Shown: piece after piece, positions 1-9,492 of the stretch | Layout of the letters: each line of letters begins with the position of its first letter | How positions within the stretch are numbered: position 1 is the stretch's first letter | Assembly: GCA_964581565.1 (NCBI GenBank) | Contig: CAZOOZ010000002.1 | Coordinates: 62,001 to 126,000, forward strand | DNA length: 64,000 bases | Reading direction: 5' to 3' | Source of the DNA: UBA1433 sp964581565 | Lineage (GTDB): Bacteria > Bacillota > Clostridia > Eubacteriales > UBA1433 | The notes under the pieces: generated by a model | Told to the model about the DNA's origin: nothing | Databases searched by the model: none | What the model saw: only the letters and a program-made list of their open reading frames with translations | Position numbers and translations under genes: made by a program

Positions 1-2833
1 CATTGTTATAATTTCCTTTTCCATTCGGTCTAACGCTTATGATTATAGGTTGGTTTTTTTTATCAAATTTTTCCGTAATAATTACAATACTGTCTTTTCT
101 ACTTAATGAATCCATTATTATCACAGGATTTTTAATTAAATAAGGAAGCTCTTTAATTGTTTTTATGTCTAAATCATGGTATTCTCTATGCCCGGATTCC
201 TCAGAATGATTAATATCTCTTATATGTCTCTGAGTGATTAATATTGGGAGACGTTTTAACCCTGCTTCTAAAAATAAATTTGGCGTTTCAGATACATAAA
301 CAGCGTTTCGAGGATTTAATGTTCCTTTAAAAACTTCATCTACCTGTTCGCTAAATGATTTGCCAATATCATATTGCACATTATCAATTGAATCTATATC
401 AGCCGACGTATCACTTAATGCCTTCTCAAAATTCCTTTCAGCAGTAATCAAGACATCATTTTCGCCCTCTTTGCGAGTAATACCAAGCGTATCCACAATC
501 CAATCTTTTATTTTTTGACCCAAAGACCTATTATTGTAAACAAAGTTTATAACGTCCGTTTCTTTGCCGAATACCACATCTGCCATAAATTTAGCCGTTA
601 TTTCTTGACTTAATCCTGCTTCGGTAAGTTGTATCCCTTCTTTTTCATAGTCTTTCCTTACATCAGTCTTGAGTGTTTCTATATCAATATTATTCTCGTT
701 AAAATACTGTTCACTTGCCTTGCGCATTTCGTTATAAAAACCGCTGTTCTCTGTGCTGTGAGTAAGCTCATGTATCATAGTTACGAGGATTGATTTGTTT
801 GAATTGCTGTTCAAGACTACTCTGTTATTTGCGTTGTCAAAATATCCATAAATATCGGGGTTTTCTTTGCTTTCAAACTCTACATTTACGCCGTATCTTT
901 TACCGAGTGCGGACGCTGTTTTCTCTCTTACGGCTTGCATCCCCTTCTCATAATCTGTCTTTTGTCCGATTTGTTTTGCTTCGTCAAGATAACTTGTCGC
1001 GCTCATTTGATAAGCCGGACTGCTTAAAAGATTTGCATAATAATCTATTTTTTCTTCGGCTGTCATTCTTGACGTTTCCTGCCTGACTTGTGAGAACGTT
1101 TTTTCCCCGTATGACACGTTCGCTTGATTCTCTATTTTGTTGATCATGCTTTCGTATTTTTCAATGGTTATTTCACTGCCAAATTTAGCTATAAGTTTTG
1201 CGTCCTCTTCCGTTGCTTGCCCCAAAAAAGCTCTATCTAATATATTTTTAGAAATGATTGTTCCGTCATTTAAAGTAAGCCCTGCATTATTGAGCTTTAT
1301 ATCTGTATTAATGCCCGCCACATAACCGACACTATTCACCGAACCTGCAACAAGCATACCGACAAGAAAAGATTCCCATCCGCCCTCGGGAGTGATATCG
1401 AATTCGTTTTCCTCTCCCAAAATCATATTTCTTACCATCGGATCCGCGACATCTTGCGAATATTCCTCAATACCTTCACCCAGCATATCACCGGCTATTG
1501 AAACAGATTTTTGCGCAACAGGGTTTTTAACGACTTTTGACACAAGTGTTTTTAGTAAAGATTCTTTACCCACAAATTTGTTGACGCCGCCAAACACAGT
1601 GCCGAATGCTCTTCTCATTCCTACTTCAAGCCCTGCGTTCACGACTGCGTATGTCAGTGCTTCGCTGTCTGAATAGCCCTCTCTCCTTGCTTGCCCATAA
1701 GTGTTACCGGCTACAGAAAAGAAAAATCCGCCGCTTCCGCCGGAAGTTATCATTTGAGCCGCTGAATATCCTGTCAGCCCGAATATTCTCTTAAACCCTT
1801 TCGCATCGTTTAACTTTTCTTGATAGGCTATTTGCTCTGCGGTCACTACCGGTGCGGATATATTCCCAAACAAACGCTGCAGCGTATTTGTCCAGCCCTG
1901 AACAGTGCTTGCAGCACCTTGAAACGGAGTTTCCAGATAGTAATTATTTTTTGCATAATCGCCTGTCAGATATCTGTTGTATTCATATCTCTGCTGTGCG
2001 TCTGCGATAATCGCATCAGCTAAATCTTTTATTTCCTGACTATGGTCAACACCTGTTATTTCCTGATCTCCTTTTAAATACCAAAGTTTCTTTAAAGCTT
2101 CTTTATCAAGAAATTCCCGGTAGTTCGTCATATAGCTGTCACTCCAGCCTTCGGCATATGCAATGTTTTCTTCTGTCGTTAATTTTCCGGTAGCAAAAAT
2201 ATCGTCTTTCTTGCCGATTGCGATCTTTTCTTTATATTGCTTATCACTCGAATAGTCTTTTTGTAACTTTGCATTACGATTGATTTCTCCAATTTTCGAC
2301 ATGTTTGTGTGTTTTGAGAGAGATTGTACATTCTTATCTTGATTATATTGATCAACTGCATACTGATATGCCTTTTCACCTTTTAGACCTTTATCGGTCG
2401 CTTCTTTCCTGTATTTCATAAATAAATTTGTATTTGAGGCGCTTTTTTGCGCGTTGGCGCTATTTGTGATCTCGTTTAATTTATTGACTGTTTCTCTGTT
2501 TTTTTGTGCCTGTGTCTTCGGCTGATATTCTGTATTGTAACCGTGATCCCTGTCAATAGATTCCGTAGACTTATTTTGAACGGTTTTTCTTACGCTGCTT
2601 CTTACATTCGAGACGAATTGCTTCTGCCCTTCTTTTACCTTTTTATACGCAGCTTCTTCAATCTTTTTTCTCTTGCGTTCTTCTTCTTCAGCCTCTTGTT
2701 TCGCTTTTTTTGCGATATCTTTTAGTTTTTGTGTTCCTGCCGCAGCAGCTTCTTTTTGCTTTTTCTGCTCCTGCTCATATCTCTCTTTTTCTTTTTGTGC
2801 CAGTTTTTTTAATTTCTCAAGCCATGTTGCCAT
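1..2833 (-). CDS. Large phage polyvalent-type protein with HExxH metallopeptidase motif (3' end outside window)
   Basis: The frame stays open for 944 codons from the ATG at 2833 to the window edge, so the C-terminus is missing. A strong RBS (GAGGAG) precedes the ATG. Residues 1-85 are a Lys/Glu/Gln-rich charged, probably coiled-coil segment. The middle has Gly/Ala-rich hydrophobic stretches. HELTH at about residues 688-692 is a zinc-metallopeptidase motif. The last 130 visible residues (a VYVSETPNLF stretch, then paired His residues and MDS) resemble the C-terminal domain often found on MuF-like phage head proteins and polyvalent proteins; that assignment is from memory. Such proteins are thought to be packaged in the virion and injected with phage DNA. 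It is the last visible gene of the phage late operon, after a terminator. Confidence 0.75.
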   Translation of the reverse strand, partial: MATWLEKLKKLAQKEKERYEQEQKKQKEAAAAGTQKLKDIAKKAKQEAEEEERKRKKIEEAAYKKVKEGQKQFVSNVRSSVRKTVQNKSTESIDRDHGYNTEYQPKTQAQKNRETVNKLNEITNSANAQKSASNTNLFMKYRKEATDKGLKGEKAYQYAVDQYNQDKNVQSLSKHTNMSKIGEINRNAKLQKDYSSDKQYKEKIAIGKKDDIFATGKLTTEENIAYAEGWSDSYMTNYREFLDKEALKKLWYLKGDQEITGVDHSQEIKDLADAIIADAQQRYEYNRYLTGDYAKNNYYLETPFQGAASTVQGWTNTLQRLFGNISAPVVTAEQIAYQEKLNDAKGFKRIFGLTGYSAAQMITSGGSGGFFFSVAGNTYGQARREGYSDSEALTYAVVNAGLEVGMRRAFGTVFGGVNKFVGKESLLKTLVSKVVKNPVAQKSVSIAGDMLGEGIEEYSQDVADPMVRNMILGEENEFDITPEGGWESFLVGMLVAGSVNSVGYVAGINTDIKLNNAGLTLNDGTIISKNILDRAFLGQATEEDAKLIAKFGSEITIEKYESMINKIENQANVSYGEKTFSQVRQETSRMTAEEKIDYYANLLSSPAYQMSATSYLDEAKQIGQKTDYEKGMQAVREKTASALGKRYGVNVEFESKENPDIYGYFDNANNRVVLNSNSNKSILVTMIHELTHSTENSGFYNEMRKASEQYFNENNIDIETLKTDVRKDYEKEGIQLTEAGLSQEITAKFMADVVFGKETDVINFVYNNRSLGQKIKDWIVDTLGITRKEGENDVLITAERNFEKALSDTSADIDSIDNVQYDIGKSFSEQVDEVFKGTLNPRNAVYVSETPNLFLEAGLKRLPILITQRHIRDINHSEESGHREYHDLDIKTIKELPYLIKNPVIIMDSLSRKDSIVIITEKFDKKNQPIIISVRPNGKGNYNN

Positions 2834-2873
2834 ATTTCTCCTCTTGTTATTTTATTTCCCCGCCGTACCGCGT

Positions 2874-2902
2874 AAAAAAAGACGCCTTCATACGTCTTTT
2901 TA
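2874..2902 (-). terminator. Rho-independent terminator
   Basis: On the minus strand an AAAAGACG/CGTCTTTT stem is followed by a T run. It lies downstream of the virion-protein gene at 3101 and about 40 bases upstream of the large gene starting at 2833. Confidence 0.75.
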
Positions 2903-3100
2903 AATAAAATTTACTTTTTTGTAACATGCCTTCCATTCGTGCATATACTAAAATACAACATTACTATTCGGTAATGCTGCAATCACTGAATTACTCAGTC
3001 AGAAGAGCGCTCCTCGTTGCACTGCAGTTTTCACAGGCGATGGAGATCGCGGGCATGATACTATTATCTTTGATACGCTGTCAGGCCCGTTATCTTTCTT

Positions 3101-3898
3101 TTACTCTTTGTTTATTATTGTTTTACCTCTTGACTCAGCAGCTCTCGACTTTTTCAAAAAATAAATCTTTCTCCAGTATTCATGCTCCTTTTTACAAAGC
3201 CCATCTTCCATGAACCTGCTGTATGCCTTGCTTATATCAACCGGTTCACGGGGATCATATTTCCACTTACTCGTCTTTTCACTGCCACCCGAGCCCGACG
3301 AGCTTGAACTCGAGTTATTTTTTTTTATTTCATACGCCCATTCTGCGTCATATCTTTTATCTGCGATCTTATCACGCTCTCTTTGATACGCGAGCTCCTC
3401 TTCATATCGCTCATCGGATACATCGTCTCTGTTTTTTTGGTAATCATAATTTTTATTCTGCCAGTAATCTGTATATAAATTTGAATTATAATCCGCTAGT
3501 GTGGTAAGTTTATCGGCATTTGCCTGCGCCTGCGCGCTCAAAAGCTGCGTGGAAATATCCGTCTGGCTGTTCGCGTAAGCGCTTGCCGCCTGCCCGAGGC
3601 GGTTTTGATAATCACTGTATCCTCTTGCCATATTGCTCTGTGTGAGCCCGCTGCCTTTCAGTCCCGTATTTGCCATGGCTTCCGCTTGTATGCCGTACGG
3701 ATTGATGTAATTATAATAATCAGCAGTCGCCCCTCTGTTGGATTCAAGCTGTGTTTGCAATGCTTTCTCGTTTTCTCTGTCTGCCTGGATTTGATATTGC
3801 TTTTGCGCTTCGTCGATCGCAAGCAGCTCTTTTTGATAAGCCTCTTCCAGATAAGGATTTGGCGTATATTCATAGCTATCTGTTGGCGTTGTTGCCAT
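3101..3898 (-). CDS. Putative phage virion (internal or ejection) protein
   Basis: 265 residues; ATG preceded by AAAGGAGG. It is rich in Gln, Asn, Ala, Tyr and charged residues, with predicted long helices at about 15-60 and 125-190, a Gly-rich turn (TGLKGSGLTQ) near residue 78 and a Ser/Gly linker near 195-207. There is no signal peptide or membrane segment. I do not recognise a named family. Low-complexity helical proteins with this turn occur in Clostridia prophages next to large injected proteins, and the position between portal and the HExxH protein fits a virion component. The 200 bases after the stop hold no gene. Confidence 0.6.
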   Translation of the reverse strand: MATTPTDSYEYTPNPYLEEAYQKELLAIDEAQKQYQIQADRENEKALQTQLESNRGATADYYNYINPYGIQAEAMANTGLKGSGLTQSNMARGYSDYQNRLGQAASAYANSQTDISTQLLSAQAQANADKLTTLADYNSNLYTDYWQNKNYDYQKNRDDVSDERYEEELAYQRERDKIADKRYDAEWAYEIKKNNSSSSSSGSGGSEKTSKWKYDPREPVDISKAYSRFMEDGLCKKEHEYWRKIYFLKKSRAAESRGKTIINKE

Positions 3899-3976
3899 TT
3901 TTATATCCCTCCTTTATAATATAGATGATCTGAAATCTAAAGTTTTTCATACGCTTGTATGATAGAAAGATTGTTT

Positions 3977-4528
3977 ATGGTAAATGTATTTATTGCCTTT
4001 TTGCGCTCCGTCAACGTAGGCGGAAAAAATATTATTAAGATGGCGGATTTAAAACATGTCTTGGAGCAGACAGGCCTGCGCAATGTGCAGACCTATCTTC
4101 AAAGCGGCAATGTTTTGTTTGCGTCCCATGAAAAGAAAGAAGTTCTGAAAGAAAAGATCGAGCATGCCGTAAAAGCGCATTTTCATGTAGACACAGATGT
4201 TATCCTGCGCACATCAAAAGAATTGAGCCGGCTTCTCGCGCTCTACCCGTATACGGATGACGAAGCCTCGGCAAAACCGCAGAAATTCTATGTTCTGCTT
4301 TTGGATAGCGCGCCTCGGCCTGAAGATATCCTACGCTTAAAAGCTTACGCCGATGAAAACAATCTCTTTGAAGTTTCCGGAAAAGAGGTGTTTTTCTATT
4401 TTAAATACGGCATTTTAAAATCAAAGCTAAATACGCATCTTGCACTATTAAATGTACCCTCCACGATGCGCGGCTATAACACGATGCAAAAACTTGCCGG
4501 CCTTTCCCGGGCAATACCCTTACCCTAA
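3977..4528 (+). CDS. DUF1697 family protein
   Basis: About 183 residues, full length for DUF1697. The start is placed at the second Met (VNVFIAFLRSVNVGG follows), the usual family N-terminus, although the upstream RBS is weak. The hallmarks are the FLRSVNVGGKN start, an LQSGNVLF strand and MRGYNTMQKL near the end. The biochemical function of the family is not established. It lies on the opposite strand from the surrounding phage genes and converges on portal with a 9-base overlap of the 3' ends, which is typical of an independently expressed cargo (moron) gene. Confidence 0.85.
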   Translation: MVNVFIAFLRSVNVGGKNIIKMADLKHVLEQTGLRNVQTYLQSGNVLFASHEKKEVLKEKIEHAVKAHFHVDTDVILRTSKELSRLLALYPYTDDEASAKPQKFYVLLLDSAPRPEDILRLKAYADENNLFEVSGKEVFFYFKYGILKSKLNTHLALLNVPSTMRGYNTMQKLAGLSRAIPLP

Positions 4529-6292
4529 AGCGCTCTCTTGCTTTGTTTTTTCTTCATTATTTTTATGTTCTTCCATCTCATCATTACCATCTTTTTCTTT
4601 AACTGCCGCTTTTAATTCCGTAGCTTCATTCATTAATTGCTCTACCATTGCCGCAGCCCTTCCCAACTGTTTCTGCTGCATAGCCTGCGCATTGTTTTCT
4701 TGTTTTTGTTGTTGGTTGATAAGGGTTTTCGCCTGCATCTGTGCCTGGGCTTTGAGCTGTTGTTTCTGCAATATTTCTTTAAGCTTCGCTTTCGGCGCCA
4801 CACTGTCGTCATCGAGTGCCGCCACATAATCCTCAAAAGAAATCAACTGCATCTGCAGCAAGTTTTGCAATGTCTGCTCCTGCGCGAATTTTGAATACGG
4901 ATTCGACGGGGATACGTCGATGCGCACTTCGATTTTTAAGTCCTGCAGCATTTGCGCGGGGAGCACTTCCACAACGGGAATGCTGCTGCCTGTTTTGATG
5001 TTTTTGTTTTCTCTCACCACTTCAAGTCCGTTCGGGTTATAGGCTACCCATATATCAAACCATATCAGCGCAATATCTTCCACAAACTGCCGAAAGCCCG
5101 CCATCTGAAATGTCAGCGGAAGCGCACTGGCGTCGCGCACGGCAATGATTGCCGCCCCGCTTGCCTGTTCCGGGTTGATGTTTCCGGTTGCCGCATCCCC
5201 AGCGCCCGCAAGCTCTCTCGTGCTGCTCATCAATTCATGTATGCTGTTGATCGCGATCGGGTTGATCTGGGCGGGTTCCATATAGCCGATCACATTGCGT
5301 ATATTCTCCGTGGTCTTATCCCCCACGGCAATCGAGCTTCCCACGGTAGAAAGCCTGCCCACCTCTTCGTTCGTGAGTTTTTCCTTGTTGTACACAATGT
5401 GCGGATACGCCGTCTGCTTGATGCTTGCCAGATTGCGCGCAAGTGTTTTGTTGATTTCTATTTGGTTTGGTATTCTGTGATAAACTTCTCCGATCCCCCT
5501 GGCGCTCCCTTTCTCGCTGTTCCATTTAAAATGCGCGATCGGGTATTTTGTAAGCCCTTCAATAACGGTGTCTTCCTGATAGATCACATTTTTTGTACAC
5601 CGCAGAAAATGCACCATCCCGCCTTCTTTCCACATCTTTAAAAAGCACAGGCACTTTCCGTCCTCATCCTGATCGATCTCTTCTTTGGCTTTATCACCGA
5701 TCTGATATTCCGTCTCACTGTCGGGCAGTATCAGGCCTATCTCACTTTCATCCACGTTGTTGGCTCTGGCCTCTTCTCTCACGTCTGATGCAAAAAGCCG
5801 TTGTGCGATGATGATATATTTTTGCTGCTGCAATTCTTCGTCCTGCTCATCGGCAAAATAAATATTCGTTGCGTCAACGCCTTTTACTTCAACAAGTCCG
5901 TTCTTCTCAAAAAAATATAAAAAGGCATCTCCCGTCACAGCTCCTTCTAAAATCACTTTCCAAACCAAGTGGTCCAGCTTCAGCCGCTCCCACGTTTTTT
6001 TCGCGTAGCTGTTGAGCCGCTCGCATACCTGCATGGCGCTCTGATAAAGCTGTCCGTAATTTTGTGTGCTGTAGTTGATGCTCATTCCCTTTTGCGCTAC
6101 GATAGCCACCTTATAATCCACGATCGGCGCTAAGATATTCAGCGCAGGCGGCTTATCTCCCGCAAGCCGAAGCCCGTTCCATTGATCCCCGTTATAAAAA
6201 CGGTAGCTTTCTTCCGCCCTCGTGTAATACTCAAATCGCTGCAGATAATCCCTGCCCCGCAGGTACTGCCTGTATACTGTATTCGCGTCCAT
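4520..6292 (-). CDS. Phage portal protein
   Basis: 590 residues. The start is set at the ATG at 6292 because GGAGAGG lies 7 bases upstream; an ATG seven codons earlier has no RBS. The YRFYNGDQW motif near residue 33 and the overall length resemble P22-type portals. The central region (residues 280-420) carries the conserved portal core, with NPEQASGAA. The last 110 residues are a Gln/Ala/Lys-rich coiled coil. The portal forms the dodecameric ring at one capsid vertex through which terminase pumps DNA. It is normally adjacent to large terminase; here cargo genes separate the two. The frame is intact. Confidence 0.88.
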   Translation of the reverse strand: MDANTVYRQYLRGRDYLQRFEYYTRAEESYRFYNGDQWNGLRLAGDKPPALNILAPIVDYKVAIVAQKGMSINYSTQNYGQLYQSAMQVCERLNSYAKKTWERLKLDHLVWKVILEGAVTGDAFLYFFEKNGLVEVKGVDATNIYFADEQDEELQQQKYIIIAQRLFASDVREEARANNVDESEIGLILPDSETEYQIGDKAKEEIDQDEDGKCLCFLKMWKEGGMVHFLRCTKNVIYQEDTVIEGLTKYPIAHFKWNSEKGSARGIGEVYHRIPNQIEINKTLARNLASIKQTAYPHIVYNKEKLTNEEVGRLSTVGSSIAVGDKTTENIRNVIGYMEPAQINPIAINSIHELMSSTRELAGAGDAATGNINPEQASGAAIIAVRDASALPLTFQMAGFRQFVEDIALIWFDIWVAYNPNGLEVVRENKNIKTGSSIPVVEVLPAQMLQDLKIEVRIDVSPSNPYSKFAQEQTLQNLLQMQLISFEDYVAALDDDSVAPKAKLKEILQKQQLKAQAQMQAKTLINQQQKQENNAQAMQQKQLGRAAAMVEQLMNEATELKAAVKEKDGNDEMEEHKNNEEKTKQESALG

Positions 6293-6353
6293 TTCAAATC
6301 CTCTCCGTTTCATCTGTTTTTCATGGTAAAATGCCTTCCTCTTTTTTCAGGCA

Positions 6354-6382
6354 ATAAAAAAAGACATCCTTTGATGCCTTTT
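6354..6382 (-). terminator. Rho-independent terminator
   Basis: On the minus strand a GGCATC/GATGTC stem (one G-U pair) flanked by A and T runs follows the CGGC gene and precedes portal. Confidence 0.65.
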
Positions 6383-6411
6383 GCTGTGTTTATAAGTTTT
6401 CTAAAATATAC

Positions 6412-6741
6412 TCAGTGCGTATATTCTATAAGCACGATCTCACTCGGCAGGTTTTCCTTGAGCGCTTTTTTGATCTGCTCAAAATGCGGGCACGCAAACC
6501 CGATCGGCGATCCGCCGCCCATACAGCTTGCCAAAGCGATCGCCTCGGCACCGGTCCGCACCATTTCCTTGGCTCTGGCCACCGCTTTCTTGCCCGGGCA
6601 TCCGCCGCAAAAGTTCACGCACACAAGCTCTACATGCTCCATTCCTTTAAAAGCCGCTTCTTTATTTTTAAATTCACGCAGACATAGCGTTGTATTGCAC
6701 ATATCTTCCGTTTGCATACACCGAATCAATCCTACTTTCAT
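6412..6741 (-). CDS. CGGC domain protein
   Basis: About 109 residues. The start at 6741 has GAGG 8 bases upstream. CGGCPGKK near the middle is the family signature, and further Cys occur at RCMQ, CNTT, VCVNF, SCMGGG and ACPHF, consistent with metal binding. The CGGC family is small, predicted to bind metal, and of unknown role in anaerobes. It is transcribed with the phage late genes but is not a structural protein. It is followed by a terminator, so it probably ends a cargo transcript. Confidence 0.8.
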   Translation of the reverse strand: MKVGLIRCMQTEDMCNTTLCLREFKNKEAAFKGMEHVELVCVNFCGGCPGKKAVARAKEMVRTGAEAIALASCMGGGSPIGFACPHFEQIKKALKENLPSEIVLIEYTH

Positions 6742-6851
6742 TCTCAAAACCTCAAACATGAAATATATGCTCTATTATACACCATTTGCCTGTTATAAAA
6801 AAACTGTTATATTTGTTTGTTTAAAGATAATGAAAGATAACTCCCCCCAGG

Positions 6852-7091
6852 CTATCTCACTTCCTGCTGCGGCATACTCGTTGCGTAGTTTTCTATATTC
6901 TCAAGCTCTATTCTCATAAGCCTCTCCTGCTCACTCTCCTCATGTCTGGCCGCCTTGTTGTCCGCTTTTTTAAATATGCTCTCTTTTCTCGCTTTCTCCT
7001 CGCTTCCTCTCACTCTGCCCAGCCTGTAGCCTTCCATAAAAACAGCAAGCACCGCTGCCACAGCGATGCCGATATGAATAAAATATTCCAT
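6852..7091 (-). CDS. Small single-pass membrane protein
   Basis: 79 residues with a GGAGAG RBS. Residues 4-22 form one hydrophobic membrane segment, followed by a strongly charged Lys/Glu/Arg tail likely to be helical and cytoplasmic. I do not recognise the family. A terminator lies just upstream, so it begins a new transcription unit. It could be a phage-encoded membrane protein or a host gene captured as cargo. Confidence 0.5.
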   Translation of the reverse strand: MEYFIHIGIAVAAVLAVFMEGYRLGRVRGSEEKARKESIFKKADNKAARHEESEQERLMRIELENIENYATSMPQQEVR

Positions 7092-7120
7092 TTTTTCTCT
7101 CCTCTATACTATTTATCAAT

Positions 7121-7145
7121 AAAAAAAGAGCCTCCCGCTCTTTTA
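7121..7145 (-). terminator. Rho-independent terminator
   Basis: On the minus strand the AAAAGAGC/GCTCTTTT stem is perfect and is followed by T residues. It lies downstream of the GNAT gene. Confidence 0.8.
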
Positions 7146-7216
7146 TAATATGTTTTTTTATATAACAGACCTTCGTCGACCCTCTTGCTCAAGATAACCC
7201 AAGCAAAGATAGACAC

Positions 7217-7714
7217 CTATTGCGTCAGCTTCAGCTCCATATAATGCACGCTTTCGCACGGGTTATACACATAAGCGCCGATCTCATAAAATCCGAATGA
7301 CTCATATACTTTTAAAGCCCGCTCCATCACGGAAAGTGTATCCAGCCTTAAATAAGCATATCCTTTCTCTTTCGCCTTTTGGATGATCATCTCTATGAGT
7401 ATCTTGCTGATGCCAAGCCCCCTGTATGCGTCTTTGATAAAAAGCCTTTTCATCTCCCCGACGCCTTCTTCGATTTTTTTCAGCGCGACGCACCCGATCG
7501 CCTCTCCCTTTGCCTCCGCGAGAATAATCGTTCCGCTTGGCGGCGCGTATTTGCCGGGCAGCGCCCGAAGCTCTTCCTCAAAACCCTGAAAACAAAGGTC
7601 TATATCAAGGGACTTGGCATACTTTATAAAAAGCTCCTTCACTTCGTCCATGCGCGCCGAGCCGGTTAATTCTGTATATTCGATTACGGGCTTTGTATCT
7701 TCATCTTTATTCAT
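7217..7714 (-). CDS. GNAT family N-acetyltransferase
   Basis: 165 residues; the ATG is preceded by AAGGAAG. The GNAT fold is visible: a beta strand with IGCVALKK, motif A with MKRLFIKDAYRGLGIS (the acetyl-CoA pyrophosphate loop is RGLGIS) and the C-terminal SFGFYEIGAY. It transfers an acetyl group from acetyl-CoA to an unknown amine. It belongs to the cargo cluster between terminase and portal, on the phage strand, and is followed by a terminator. Confidence 0.88.
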   Translation of the reverse strand: MNKDEDTKPVIEYTELTGSARMDEVKELFIKYAKSLDIDLCFQGFEEELRALPGKYAPPSGTIILAEAKGEAIGCVALKKIEEGVGEMKRLFIKDAYRGLGISKILIEMIIQKAKEKGYAYLRLDTLSVMERALKVYESFGFYEIGAYVYNPCESVHYMELKLTQ

Positions 7715-7727
7715 AGAGCATTCTTCC

Positions 7728-7823
7728 TTATGTAGACATTGAATCTATTTCATCAGCCGGATAGATAATTTCCTCATAAGCGCGGCAGTAATGTTCAGCT
7801 TCAACGGTGTCTGTCTTCAGCAT
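7728..7823 (-). CDS. Possible 31-residue ORF
   Basis: An ATG-initiated frame of 31 codons ends 13 bases before the GNAT start, in the gap after the YcxB-like gene. The peptide is acidic (contains AEHYCRAYEE). No convincing RBS is seen. It may be a small translated peptide or the tail of a lost gene; I do not recognise it. Confidence 0.25.
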   Translation of the reverse strand: MLKTDTVEAEHYCRAYEEIIYPADEIDSMST

Positions 7824-7840
7824 AAATCACACTGCTGCGC

Positions 7841-8359
7841 TTATATTTCTGCCGCCTTCTTTTGATACTCTGTCGCAAGCCTGTAAAATTCCTCTGCGTC
7901 TTCCACCGATGCAAATGCCCTTTTCGGGATGATATGCCCGGAAAGATTGCTTACAAAAATAAAAATATAATCCTTGTTTTGTTCAACACTGCTGATGCTT
8001 GTCCAAATATAAGACACATCCCCCGCGGGACTCGTCTCGTCGATCCCTTTTTCATCGATAATAATGGTATGCTCACCTAAGACCCCCGATTTCTTTTCGG
8101 GCATTTTCATAATACGCATCCTTGTAATATACAAAATCAGCAGGTCAACAGCCCCTCCGATCACGATTGCCAGAAGAATCACTAAAGCAACAGGTATATG
8201 TGTTGCTATTCTGAAAATCATCAGCGCCACAAACATCAGCACCGGCATTGCCGACATATTAAAAATAAACATGCGCCGCAGCGATTTCACTTTCATCAGC
8301 CCGTATAAATTGAATTTCCAGTAATCTTCTCGTGTCACATCAACAGTTACTTTTCTCAT
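7841..8359 (-). CDS. YcxB-like membrane protein
   Basis: 172 residues from the ATG at 8359, chosen because AGAAAG lies upstream, whereas an earlier ATG at 8380 has none. Two membrane segments (about 35-55 and 60-80) are followed by a C-terminal domain with the pattern of the YcxB-like family (GEHTIIIDEKGI, then a Trp and IPKRAF). These proteins are found in many Bacillota and have no proven function. It directly follows the restriction gene on the same strand. Confidence 0.75.
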   Translation of the reverse strand: MRKVTVDVTREDYWKFNLYGLMKVKSLRRMFIFNMSAMPVLMFVALMIFRIATHIPVALVILLAIVIGGAVDLLILYITRMRIMKMPEKKSGVLGEHTIIIDEKGIDETSPAGDVSYIWTSISSVEQNKDYIFIFVSNLSGHIIPKRAFASVEDAEEFYRLATEYQKKAAEI

Positions 8360-8396
8360 GTTTATCAGTCTTTCTAACATATTTATTTTTAATTAT

Positions 8397-9488
8397 TTAT
8401 TTTATAAATCTGATTTGTAAATTTAATTTAATCTTATATTCATTATTTTCTTTATATATTTTCCCAAAATTATATCTGCCTCTTGATGCCATTTCAAATT
8501 TTGTATTATTTAATAAATAATTTTCAAATTCATTGCGATTATATAAATGATAACATAATACTTCTCCATCTTCACGAACAATAATATATCCTCCGGTTAC
8601 GTCGGCATTCCCATCCCAGATTGTAGCTGGTGTCATCCCCAAAGCAACCTCGGAAATAAAATGCTTAACTTTATATGAGTAAAAATTATGATTATACTCT
8701 AAATCATACTTAAGTGGATTTTTTTTATTTAAAGATTCTATAGCCTCTTTAATATTTACATAACCGTTAATATAATACTCTAATAATAAATATGCCATTA
8801 TTTCAGAAAGTTTTGAATCAATTAAAACCAGATTATTATTGAATTTTTTATTTTCAACCTCAATAAACTCAATTTGATATCCTTTATTTAAGAATATATT
8901 TAATTTGTCTTTAAGAGTATTACTATCATTATTATTAAAGTTTTGCTGTTCAGTTTCATTAATATCACCAATAATACGATATGTAAAATTTGTAGATGGC
9001 CCTGGGTTCAATAATGTGGAAGGTTTACCTAATCTTGATTTTATGCTAAATCCCAATTCTGGTTCATATCCCGTATTCAAATCATGAATTTGGATTCTAA
9101 TATCTGTTTTGTCTGCAGATGGAGCTTTTAATTTATTTATATATATTTGCTCCATAAATTCTTGAGTTTCAGGCAGACTAAATGTTTTCTTCTTATGTGT
9201 TTTTATCTGGATAAACATTTTTTCCGCCTCGTACTCAAACTTCTTCGCGGGCAAATTTATTATTAAAGTATTTTTGTCACTATTAATTATTTTTATTTCT
9301 TTTAGTTTTTCAATAAATCTATATTCAATGGTTTCTATATTTTCTTTTCTTAAAATTTTTATAATATCGTAAAATATATCATCAATTTTATTTAATTTTT
9401 CATCAGCAGCATACAATTTGCCTTGTCCCAATATTTTAAACAAGACATAAATTTCGGACCATTCACCTTTATTGCCTGTAATCAGCAT
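8397..9488 (-). CDS. HpaII family type II restriction endonuclease
   Basis: 363 residues. The N-terminus GNKGEWSEIY followed by KLYAADEKLNKI is characteristic of HpaII-family enzymes, which cut CCGG. The RBS AGGAGG overlaps the last codons of the methyltransferase, with a 4-base gap, so the two are translationally coupled. The gene is clearly richer in A+T than the phage genes around it, with many ATA and AAT codons, suggesting recent transfer. Specificity for CCGG is inferred from the family and from the partner methyltransferase; no active-site assignment was made. Confidence 0.82.
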   Translation of the reverse strand: MLITGNKGEWSEIYVLFKILGQGKLYAADEKLNKIDDIFYDIIKILRKENIETIEYRFIEKLKEIKIINSDKNTLIINLPAKKFEYEAEKMFIQIKTHKKKTFSLPETQEFMEQIYINKLKAPSADKTDIRIQIHDLNTGYEPELGFSIKSRLGKPSTLLNPGPSTNFTYRIIGDINETEQQNFNNNDSNTLKDKLNIFLNKGYQIEFIEVENKKFNNNLVLIDSKLSEIMAYLLLEYYINGYVNIKEAIESLNKKNPLKYDLEYNHNFYSYKVKHFISEVALGMTPATIWDGNADVTGGYIIVREDGEVLCYHLYNRNEFENYLLNNTKFEMASRGRYNFGKIYKENNEYKIKLNLQIRFIK

Positions 9489-9492
9489 TCTG

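Noticed and set aside
4952..5641. A 229-codon plus-strand frame opposite portal
   Set aside because: It is fully antisense to an intact portal gene, has no family features or RBS, and follows the codon pattern of the opposite strand.
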